A DNA stretch of 64,000 bases from Velocimicrobium porci. Its GTDB lineage: Bacteria; Bacillota; Clostridia; Lachnospirales; Lachnospiraceae. Both the position numbers and the translations under genes were made by a program. The number at the start of each line of letters is the position of its first letter. Position 1 is the first letter of the stretch. A model generated the notes under the pieces. That model was not told the origin of the DNA. It was given only the letters and a program-made list of their open reading frames with translations, and did not search any database. Shown one piece after another: positions 45,537 through 52,994 of this stretch. Where the stretch lies: positions 1-64,000 of the forward strand of contig NZ_VUMT01000007.1 in NCBI RefSeq assembly GCF_009696045.1, in the 5' to 3' direction.

Positions 45537-46025
45537 ATGGAGATTTGTATTGAAAAAAGTAAATATGCACAAAAAGCAATGCAACTTTTTAAAGAAGGGT
45601 ATAACTGTTCTCAGGCAGTATTCCTTGCATTTGAGGATAAGTATGATATGGATCACAAAACGGCATTGATGTTGAGTTCATCATTTGGTGGTGGAATGGG
45701 GCGTTTAAGAGAGGTATGCGGTTCGGTAAGTGGTATGTCTATGGTTGCAGGTATACTCTATGGATATGCGGATCCTACGGATAACCAACAAAAAAGTGAG
45801 CATTATAAAAGAATTCAGGAACTGGCAGGAGAGTTTGAAAAAAGAAATCATTCAATTGTTTGCAGAGAATTGCTGGGGCTTGGACAGGGTAAGGACCATT
45901 ATGTGCCAGAGGACAGGACAAAAGAATATTATAAAAAAAGACCTTGTGTCGAATTGGTTGGTATGTCTGCGGCAATTATGGAACAATATATAAAAGAAAC
46001 AGAAGAAACAAAGGAAAAGGCTTAG
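45537..46025 (+). CDS. C_GCAxxG_C_C family redox protein
   Basis: The 162-residue protein shows the family pattern: NCSQAVFLAF at about 22-31, GGGMGRLREVCGSVSGM at about 50-66, a conserved Cys in VCRELLG, and PCVELV near 142. Proteins of this family are cytoplasmic and carry conserved cysteines thought to be redox-active; their substrates are not known. It has an AAAGGAAA ribosome site. It lies 14 nt before the hemerythrin gene, so both may respond to oxygen or redox state. Confidence 0.85.
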   Translation: MEICIEKSKYAQKAMQLFKEGYNCSQAVFLAFEDKYDMDHKTALMLSSSFGGGMGRLREVCGSVSGMSMVAGILYGYADPTDNQQKSEHYKRIQELAGEFEKRNHSIVCRELLGLGQGKDHYVPEDRTKEYYKKRPCVELVGMSAAIMEQYIKETEETKEKA

Positions 46026-46039
46026 TAGGAGGTATAATT

Positions 46040-46429
46040 ATGTATGAGTTAAAGGATGATTATTTAACAGGAATTGAACTAATTGACAAAGAGCATAAAA
46101 AATTATTCGAAATAGCAGAAGAGGCGTATCAAGTATTACATAATGATTATATTGCAGACAAATATGATAATATGGTTGATATTCTTGCTCAATTAAAAGA
46201 ATATACAATCATGCATTTTGAACATGAGGAGCAATATATGGAAAGTATTGGATACAAAAAGATATTTTCTCAAAAAGTGCAACATCAGGAATTTATTGAA
46301 AAATTAGAAGTAGTTGATTTAAATGAGGTTGATGAAAATCCGGAAGAGGCAATTCAGGATATTCTTACTTTCTTAACGGATTGGCTTTTTAATCATATTT
46401 TGCATATGGACAAGCAGATTGGTAAATAA
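46040..46429 (+). CDS. Bacteriohemerythrin
   Basis: The 129-residue protein is a single hemerythrin domain. It carries the di-iron ligands in order: DKEHKKLFEIAE, HFEHEEQYME, HQEFIEKL and NHILHMDKQI. Such proteins bind oxygen or related ligands through a non-haem di-iron site. ATG 46040 follows AGGAGG; a longer frame from 45944 overlaps the previous gene and is not supported. A strong hairpin follows and overlaps the next gene's ribosome site. Confidence 0.93.
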   Translation: MYELKDDYLTGIELIDKEHKKLFEIAEEAYQVLHNDYIADKYDNMVDILAQLKEYTIMHFEHEEQYMESIGYKKIFSQKVQHQEFIEKLEVVDLNEVDENPEEAIQDILTFLTDWLFNHILHMDKQIGK

Positions 46430-46454
46430 AAATTATATCTTGTAATATCAAAGG

Positions 46455-46500
46455 AGCACCTAAAATATATTAGAAATAAGAATATATTTTAGGTGCTTTT
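46455..46500 (+). terminator. 17-bp hairpin that doubles as cover for the next ribosome site
   Basis: AGCACCTAAAATATATT (46455-46471) is a perfect complement of 46481-46497, with a 9-nt loop and TTT before the ATG at 46501. It looks like a terminator of the hemerythrin operon. The only ribosome-site candidate of the next gene (AGGTG, 46491-46495) lies in its 3' arm. Confidence 0.75.
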
Positions 46501-47283
46501 ATGAATAGGGAACAAGAAAAAAAAGAATTTATTAATTTTGCTAAAAGTTCGCTATTGGCATTATCAGGAATTTTACTTGTATTAATGGGTTTTTACTATT
46601 TACCGGACGCAGTAGCGACAATGAAACAGACAAGCGATAGAAAGCTTCCGATTTATTGTGTAGAAAAAAAAGAACCCAAAGTTGCATTATCTTTTGATGC
46701 AGCATGGGGAAACGAAGATACGAAAAGAATATTAAAAATTTTAAAAAAACATAATGTGCATGTAACATTTTTTATGACAGGCGGCTGGATTGAATCTTAT
46801 CCGGATGATGTAAAAGCAATAGCAAAAGCAGGGCATGATTTAGGAAATCACAGTGAAAATCATAAGCAGATGTCACAGCTTAGTAAAGAACAGTGCAAAG
46901 AGGAGCTTATGAAACCACATGAAAAGGTAAAAAAACTGACAGGAAAAGATATGATATTATTTCGTCCGCCTTATGGGGATTATAATAATACTGTTGTAGA
47001 GGCAGCAAATGAAAATGGGTATCACTGTATTCAATGGGATGTTGACTCCCTTGACTGGAAGGATTATGGCGTAGATTCTATTCTCAATACAGTTTTAAAT
47101 CATAAGCATTTGGGGAATGGTTCTATTATACTTTGTCATAATGGTGCTAAGTATACAGCAGATGCGTTAGATGATTTGATTACCGGTTTGGAAGAAAAAG
47201 GGTTTCAACTTGTCAGAATTTCAGATTTAATTTATAAAGATAATTATGAGATGGATGCAGAAGGGCGTCAGCATAAAGCTTAA
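46501..47283 (+). CDS. Polysaccharide deacetylase family protein (PdaB-like)
   Basis: The 260-residue protein has an N-terminal membrane anchor (about 17-36) and a NodB-type deacetylase domain. The metal site is VALSFDAAWG and HDLGNHSENH, and RPPYGDYNN, QWDVDSLDW and ILCHN are the later motifs. Relatives such as PdaB act on peptidoglycan, some during sporulation; the substrate here is not certain. SFDAAWG keeps the catalytic Asp. The start codon touches the T-run of a hairpin, which may restrict translation. Confidence 0.88.
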   Translation: MNREQEKKEFINFAKSSLLALSGILLVLMGFYYLPDAVATMKQTSDRKLPIYCVEKKEPKVALSFDAAWGNEDTKRILKILKKHNVHVTFFMTGGWIESYPDDVKAIAKAGHDLGNHSENHKQMSQLSKEQCKEELMKPHEKVKKLTGKDMILFRPPYGDYNNTVVEAANENGYHCIQWDVDSLDWKDYGVDSILNTVLNHKHLGNGSIILCHNGAKYTADALDDLITGLEEKGFQLVRISDLIYKDNYEMDAEGRQHKA

Positions 47284-47328
47284 AAGAAGACTTATTGAAA
47301 CAAAAAAGTATAAAATATAGAAAAAACA

Positions 47329-47390
47329 GTCCTTAAAAGTAAAGCCAGAATAAAAATATAACTATTATTTTAGGACTTACTTTTGAGGAC
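47329..47390. terminator. Terminator between the convergent deacetylase and PilZ genes
   Basis: GTCCTTAAAAGTAA (47329-47342) pairs with TTACTTTTGAGGAC (47377-47390), with one G-U pair, and has A-rich and T-rich flanks. It can serve both strands. Confidence 0.6.
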
Positions 47391-47398
47391 CATTTTAC

Positions 47399-48028
47399 TT
47401 AATGTGAATGAGAATATAATAATTCTCTTTGTTTTTTTACTATGTATTTGTTTAGTATGTCATTCCTGTGAGTTAGTTGGCAACCATAATAAAAAGAGTC
47501 TCGATCTTCTAATTTCTGTTTTCTTACAATTGTTCCGGAAAGGTCTAAAATCATCGAGTTGTCAATTAAATGAATAGAAACTAATTTTTTTAATGACAGG
47601 TCTTCCTTGGAAAAGAAACCAAATCCGGTTTCACTTACATCTTTTACTAAAACCTGAGTAGTAATTCTTCCATCTTCTGTACTATAACGCAATTTCATTT
47701 GTTCCCCGATAAATAAGCGAAAAGCTTTTCTACGGTTATATAAGGTTCCTTCTTCACCCATTTCGATTTTGTGTAAAACTTTTTTACCCATGCGGACAGG
47801 CTTTAAGGAAATATTTTGCCAACGGTATAATTGGCTGTCATCTGCGTAAATAAAATCAACATTGCAGTTTTCGGAAAAACCAACAATTTTTTTATCTACT
47901 GTGATGACGGGAATAAGAATCCATTCATTATAAAAATCAAATATTTTGCTTTCGTAAGAAAGGGTTTGATTATTATAAGTAATTAGAAGTTCGAATTTGT
48001 GATTTTTTTCAAGTTCATTTCGTTTCAT
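47399..48028 (-). CDS. PilZ-domain (YcgR-like) cyclic-di-GMP receptor
   Basis: The 209-residue protein has an N-terminal beta domain (about 1-95) of the YcgR/FlgZ type and a PilZ domain (about 96-205). Both cyclic-di-GMP motifs are kept: RxxxR as RRKAFR and DxSxxG as DVSETGFG. Such proteins tune motility or surface polymer synthesis on binding cyclic-di-GMP. ATG 48028 follows GGAGG and a promoter is visible upstream. It forms a natural target for the GGDEF protein encoded 3 kb away. Confidence 0.88.
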   Translation of the reverse strand: MKRNELEKNHKFELLITYNNQTLSYESKIFDFYNEWILIPVITVDKKIVGFSENCNVDFIYADDSQLYRWQNISLKPVRMGKKVLHKIEMGEEGTLYNRRKAFRLFIGEQMKLRYSTEDGRITTQVLVKDVSETGFGFFSKEDLSLKKLVSIHLIDNSMILDLSGTIVRKQKLEDRDSFYYGCQLTHRNDILNKYIVKKQRELLYSHSH

Positions 48029-48074
48029 GAATCAGCCTCCATCTGATATAAGGAAAATGAAAGAATCTTAATTT

Positions 48075-48103
48075 ATTATAGTTTATTTGCATAAAAAAAG
48101 CAA
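48075..48103 (-). promoter_or_regulatory. Probable promoter of the PilZ gene
   Basis: On the minus strand TTGCTT (48103-48098) and TATAAT (48080-48075) are separated by 17 nt, 47 nt before the start codon. Confidence 0.5.
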
Positions 48104-48185
48104 TCATATATATTATGATTTGTGTATAATTACAATATCTGAAGGAATGGTTTCTGACCAATTATTATTTGATGCTATGAAGAAA

Positions 48186-48214
48186 TTGACAAACTTTGTT
48201 CATACTGTTAAATT
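48186..48214 (+). promoter_or_regulatory. Probable promoter of dapL
   Basis: A perfect TTGACA (48186-48191), 17-nt spacer and TAAATT (48209-48214). The mRNA leader would begin close to the 64-bp repeat at 48225-48288 and run about 120 nt to the gene. These elements account for most of the 313-nt gap. Confidence 0.55.
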
Positions 48215-48224
48215 TAATATGACG

Positions 48225-48288
48225 GGAGCAGAAGGTGCGTAGTCATTCATAGGTATCAGGGGTCAAAATATCTTTTGCCCCCAACATC
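48225..48288 (+). repeat. Copy 1 of a 64-bp dispersed repeat with a hairpin
   Basis: It matches 61133-61196 at 59 of 64 positions. The core GGTATCAGGGGTCAAAATA leads into a hairpin GGGGTCAAAA-TATC-TTTTGCCCC (one mismatch here). It lies 53 nt before the dapL start. Confidence 0.8.
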
Positions 48289-48340
48289 TGATTATTATTA
48301 GTGAAACACTATAATATTGAATAAAGCAGGAGGAACAACT

Positions 48341-49555
48341 ATGTTTAAAATTAATGAAAATTACTTGAAACTGCCTGGAAGTTATTTATTTTCCACGATT
48401 GGAAAAAAAGTAGCGGCATATTCCAGTGCAAATCCAGATAAATCAATTATCCGTTTGGGAATTGGGGATGTTACACAGCCATTAGCACCGGCAATTATTG
48501 AAGCACTTCATAAAGCAGTGGATGAGATGGGAAAGAAAGAAACGTTTCATGGTTATGCGCCCGATTTAGGTTATGAGTTTTTAAGAAATGCAATCGTAAA
48601 AGGTGACTATGAATCAAGAGGTGCAGACATTAAAGCAGATGAAATTTTTGTCAGTGATGGAGCAAAATGTGATTCTAGTAATATACAGGAAATTTTTGGT
48701 TCAGATAATAAAATTGCTGTGTGTGACCCGGTATATCCTGTTTATGTAGACAGCAATGTTATGGCTGGAAGAACAGGAGAGTATAATAAAGAAACAGAAA
48801 CATGGAGTAAGGTTATCTATATGCCTTGTACAAAGGAAAATAATTTTACACCAGAGCTTCCAAAAGAAACACCAGATATGATTTATTTGTGTTATCCAAA
48901 TAATCCTACCGGTTCTACGATTACAAAGGATGAACTTCAAAAATGGGTTGACTATGCCAATAAGGTTGGTGCAGTTATTATTTACGATGCAGCTTATGAG
49001 GCATATATATCAGAAGACAACGTACCACATACAATCTATGAATGTGAAGGTGCAAGAACTTGTGCGATTGAGTTGCGCAGTTTTTCAAAAAATGCTGGAT
49101 TTACAGGAGTACGCCTTGGATTTACTGTCATTCCAAAAGAGTTAAAATGTGGTGAGGTATCACTTCATGCTATGTGGGCAAGAAGACATGGAACAAAATA
49201 TAATGGTGCTCCTTATATTGTACAAAGAGCCGGAGAAGCCGTATATTCAGAAGCAGGGGAACAACAGTTAAAAGAGCAGGTTGCTTACTATATGAATAAC
49301 GCGAAAACAATAAGAGAAGGATTAATTTCTGCCGGATATGAAGCATTTGGTGGAATCAATGCTCCTTACGTATGGTTGAAAACACCGGATAAAATGACTT
49401 CATGGGAATTCTTTGATTATCTTTTAGAGCAGGCGAATATTGTAGGAACTCCAGGCTCAGGATTTGGACCAAGTGGAGAAGGATATTTCCGACTGACTGG
49501 TTTTGGAAGCCATGAAGCTACAGTTGAAGCGATGGAGAGAATAAAACGATTATAA
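48341..49555 (+). CDS. dapL: LL-diaminopimelate aminotransferase
   Basis: The 404-residue PLP enzyme converts tetrahydrodipicolinate directly to LL-diaminopimelate, bypassing the succinyl or acetyl steps of lysine and peptidoglycan synthesis. Family features include IRLGIGDVTQPL near the start, CYPNNPTGSTIT, and the PLP-lysine segment SFSKNAGFTGVRLGF. Length and sequence fit DapL rather than general aspartate aminotransferases. ATG 48341 has AGGAGG; an upstream TTG frame is not needed. The leader holds a repeat element. Confidence 0.95.
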   Translation: MFKINENYLKLPGSYLFSTIGKKVAAYSSANPDKSIIRLGIGDVTQPLAPAIIEALHKAVDEMGKKETFHGYAPDLGYEFLRNAIVKGDYESRGADIKADEIFVSDGAKCDSSNIQEIFGSDNKIAVCDPVYPVYVDSNVMAGRTGEYNKETETWSKVIYMPCTKENNFTPELPKETPDMIYLCYPNNPTGSTITKDELQKWVDYANKVGAVIIYDAAYEAYISEDNVPHTIYECEGARTCAIELRSFSKNAGFTGVRLGFTVIPKELKCGEVSLHAMWARRHGTKYNGAPYIVQRAGEAVYSEAGEQQLKEQVAYYMNNAKTIREGLISAGYEAFGGINAPYVWLKTPDKMTSWEFFDYLLEQANIVGTPGSGFGPSGEGYFRLTGFGSHEATVEAMERIKRL

Positions 49556-49583
49556 TAATTTAACGGAGGAGGCATAACAGAGT

Positions 49584-52500
49584 TTGAGACCATTGATATT
49601 CAAAATTGATTTTGAAGTTGCTGCGATTTTTATATTTGCGGTAACATTGGCATATTCATACACTAGCAAGAATCTGCCTAATTTGGTAAATCGGATTTAC
49701 AATGGGATGATAGCAGTTGCATTTATGGCGGCGTGTTTTAATGTGCTATCTGTATTTACGATTACTTACGGCGATGTTGTGCCTTTACCTTTTAATTACA
49801 TCGTTAATTTTTTATTCTTGTTTTTGCAAAATTTAACTGCACCATTTTGGTTTGCATATATGTTGCTATTGACGGTAGAAAAAGAGAAGATTGTATGGAA
49901 AAAATATAGTTATTTGATAGTTCCTGCAGCAATATCTATCATATTATTAGTATCGAATGTAGGGACAGGATGGATATTTTATTTTAATGAACAAAGAGTA
50001 TATACGCAGGGAAGCGGAATGATAATTTTATATCTTAATTCTATAATCTATCTGATTCTATCCATACTTCATACATTTTTTTATCGTAAAAATTTGAGTA
50101 AAGAGCAGACATTTGCGATATATTTTTTTATATCCTCAACATTAGTTGCCATCGGAATACAATTTGTGTTTCAACACTTTATGATTACAGGATTTTCCAG
50201 TGCTCTGGCATGCCTTATTATGTATGTATCTTTGCAAAATCCGGAAGAAAATTTGGACAATGCAACCAAGGTTTTTAATAGAAATGCAGTTATTACAATG
50301 ATAAATGATTATTTTAGGCAAGGACAGCCATTTAGTATGGTTGTTCTTGCTTTAGATGAGTTTAAAACGATAAATGAAAAATATGGTTTTGAAAATGGAT
50401 GTGAGTTTTTACGTTTGATTGCCTCTTATTTATCGGAAATGGTTCCTAACTGTGTTTATCGGTTAGAAGAAGAATTCTTTACGCTGTTATTTCAGCAAGG
50501 ACAGGTGGATGTAGAAAAATTAATTGAAGAGATAAAAGTCAGATTCTCAAAGGAATGGGTTGTAAAAGATAGACGAGAAATTTTGTCAACTTGTATATGC
50601 TATGTCAGATGTCCACAGGAGGCAGTTACGGTAACAGAGGTAATGGACATCATAACAAATTCAGTAGCAGATGCAAGAGCAATTGGAAAGGGAACAATTA
50701 TTTATGCGACAGAGCATATTGAGAATCGGGAAAAGAAGATTAGTGAACTGGAAAACCAGAAAAAATTACTAGAAAAGATAACAGTGGAGGCAGAGAATGC
50801 CAGAGTTGAAGCAGAAGCTGCCAGGGTAGAAGCAGAGCGGGCAGATAAGACAAAAAGTATTTTTCTTGCAAATATGTCACATGAAATTCGTACACCGATG
50901 AATGCAATTCTTGGAATGACAGAATTATTGCTAAGAAGAGATTTAGAAGAACAGGTAAGAGAAAATGTGGAGAATATAAAGGGTGCAGGAGAGTCATTGC
51001 TGGCTATTATTAATGATATTTTGGATATATCAAAAATAGAATCAGGAAAATTAGAGCTGATAGAAGATCATTATTATGTGTCTTCCCTGCTAAATGATAT
51101 TACACATATGATTTGCAGCAGATTAAAAGATAAAGATGTAGAGTTTCAGTTAGATATTGACGATAAAATACCGGATGAGTTGTTTGGAGATCAGTTACGT
51201 TTTCGTCAGGTATTATTAAATATATTAGGAAATGCAGTAAAATTCACAACAAAAGGATATGTAAAATTAATTATCAATGGAGAGAGAAAAAAAGAAGATG
51301 AAAATAGAATTTGTCTTCATGTAGAGGTAGAAGATACAGGATTTGGAATAAAAGAAGAGGATATTCCTAAGTTATTTGATTCTTTTACGCAGGTGGATAC
51401 AAAAAAAACAAAGGGAATTGAAGGAACGGGATTAGGGCTTACAATCTGCCAGCAGTTGGTTACGCTGATGGGAGGAAAAATTATGGTTGAAAGTGAATAT
51501 GGAATAGGAAGCCGTTTTTCTTTTTACATTTATCAACAGATAAGTGATGAGCGTCCAATTGTAGAAGTTGAGAAAAAGGAGCAGATGTATGTATTTATAG
51601 TTGGTGGAAGAATTGCAAGGCAGGTAGAAACTGTTCTTCGAAGATTTCTGGTTCCAATGCACTATGAAGAGGAAGAAATGATAGATTGGGAGGCACTGAA
51701 AGCACCAATTTATACCCATGTATTTATGGAAGAAAAGGTTTATATCCGACATAAAAAAGAAGTAGAACAGATTCGATTGGAAAAAAGAGTTATTGTTTTA
51801 ATCCCATATGGCTCTTTATTTGACGATTATGATAAAGTCGTTGCAATGGAGAGTCCTGTTTATTGTCTAAGTGTTGCAGAAGCATTGAATGGAATAAGTT
51901 ATGAAAAATATCGCAAAACAGAACGGGAATTTTTCTATGCACCAAAGGCAAAGGTATTGATTGTAGATGATAACGCAGTTAATCTTAAGGTTGCAGAAGG
52001 ACTGCTTGAACCGTATGGAGTTCAAATCACAAAAGCATTGAGCGGAAGAGAATGTTTGAGTTTATTAAAAGAAAATAAATATCATTTGATATATCTTGAC
52101 CATATGATGCCGGAATTGGATGGAGTTGAAACGTTGAAACGGATTCGAAAGATGGATGGCGAGTATTATAAGAACGTTCCTGTTGTGGCGTTGACGGCGA
52201 ATGCAATTCGTGGCGTAAGGGAGATGTTTTATGAAAATGGTTTTCAAGGATATATATCAAAACCAATTGATATTCTGTGTTTAGAAGATTCATTGAAAGA
52301 ACTTTTACCAAAGGAACTGATTATAAAGAAGGAAAAGGAGCAAAAGAAAGAAGAAGAATTCCCATATAAAATACCTGGAGTTAAAGTTGAAAATGGAATG
52401 AAAAATTGTGGTGGCGTTTTAAAAACGTATTGGGAGCTTTTAGAAACTTTTGCTTTGGAAGGTAAAATAAAATACCGTGTTATAAAAGAGTATGCAAAAA

Positions 52501-52955
52501 CAAATAGGATTCAGTATTATATGGTGGAAGCTCATGCTTTGAAGAGTGTTGCTGCCAGTATGGGAGCAGAAGAATTATCTGCAATTGCAAAACAGCATGA
52601 GATGGAGGCAAAGGCAGAAAACTTTTTATTTATTGAGAATAATTCAGATGAATTATTAGAAACGTATCAGGCGGTTCTAAATGAGGTTGATAAAGTATTA
52701 AAACAAAGAAAAAAGATAAAAAGTGAGAATACGGAAGATACAATCAGGGAAGAAGAGGTACAGGAAATTATTGCCGAAATTATCGCATACATAGATGAAT
52801 TTGATGATGAGGCTGCGTTGCTTCGGATTGAAAATTTGAGTGCATTTCATCTTTCAGAAGAACGAAAAGAAATCTTACAAGAAACTCGTAATGCTTTAAA
52901 ATTATTAAATTACAGTGAGGCATTAAAACAGATGAAAAAAATGCTGAATGAATGA
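49584..52955 (+). CDS. 7TM hybrid histidine kinase with degenerate GGDEF, REC and Hpt domains
   Basis: About 1123 residues starting at TTG 49584 after GGAGGAGG (spacing 11, TTG 49593 also possible). Seven or eight N-terminal helices (about 8-225) are followed by a GGDEF-like domain whose signature is LEEEF, so cyclase activity is unlikely. A coiled coil (about 385-425) leads to HisKA (NMSHEIRTPMNAI) and the ATPase (LLNILGNAVKFTTKG, DTGFGIKEE, GTGLGLTI). A degenerate segment precedes the true receiver (VDDNAVN, Asp in YLDHMMPELDG). An Hpt domain follows (His in EAHALKSVAASMG). It is a full phosphorelay in one chain. Confidence 0.9.
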   Translation: MRPLIFKIDFEVAAIFIFAVTLAYSYTSKNLPNLVNRIYNGMIAVAFMAACFNVLSVFTITYGDVVPLPFNYIVNFLFLFLQNLTAPFWFAYMLLLTVEKEKIVWKKYSYLIVPAAISIILLVSNVGTGWIFYFNEQRVYTQGSGMIILYLNSIIYLILSILHTFFYRKNLSKEQTFAIYFFISSTLVAIGIQFVFQHFMITGFSSALACLIMYVSLQNPEENLDNATKVFNRNAVITMINDYFRQGQPFSMVVLALDEFKTINEKYGFENGCEFLRLIASYLSEMVPNCVYRLEEEFFTLLFQQGQVDVEKLIEEIKVRFSKEWVVKDRREILSTCICYVRCPQEAVTVTEVMDIITNSVADARAIGKGTIIYATEHIENREKKISELENQKKLLEKITVEAENARVEAEAARVEAERADKTKSIFLANMSHEIRTPMNAILGMTELLLRRDLEEQVRENVENIKGAGESLLAIINDILDISKIESGKLELIEDHYYVSSLLNDITHMICSRLKDKDVEFQLDIDDKIPDELFGDQLRFRQVLLNILGNAVKFTTKGYVKLIINGERKKEDENRICLHVEVEDTGFGIKEEDIPKLFDSFTQVDTKKTKGIEGTGLGLTICQQLVTLMGGKIMVESEYGIGSRFSFYIYQQISDERPIVEVEKKEQMYVFIVGGRIARQVETVLRRFLVPMHYEEEEMIDWEALKAPIYTHVFMEEKVYIRHKKEVEQIRLEKRVIVLIPYGSLFDDYDKVVAMESPVYCLSVAEALNGISYEKYRKTEREFFYAPKAKVLIVDDNAVNLKVAEGLLEPYGVQITKALSGRECLSLLKENKYHLIYLDHMMPELDGVETLKRIRKMDGEYYKNVPVVALTANAIRGVREMFYENGFQGYISKPIDILCLEDSLKELLPKELIIKKEKEQKKEEEFPYKIPGVKVENGMKNCGGVLKTYWELLETFALEGKIKYRVIKEYAKTNRIQYYMVEAHALKSVAASMGAEELSAIAKQHEMEAKAENFLFIENNSDELLETYQAVLNEVDKVLKQRKKIKSENTEDTIREEEVQEIIAEIIAYIDEFDDEAALLRIENLSAFHLSEERKEILQETRNALKLLNYSEALKQMKKMLNE

Positions 52956-52994
52956 TAAGATTAATAAAATAGAAGATTTTAGAAAGGAATAAGC

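Noticed and set aside
45730-45993. 87-codon plus-strand frame inside the C_GCAxxG_C_C gene
   Set aside because: It is an alternative frame of a conserved gene with no start signal.
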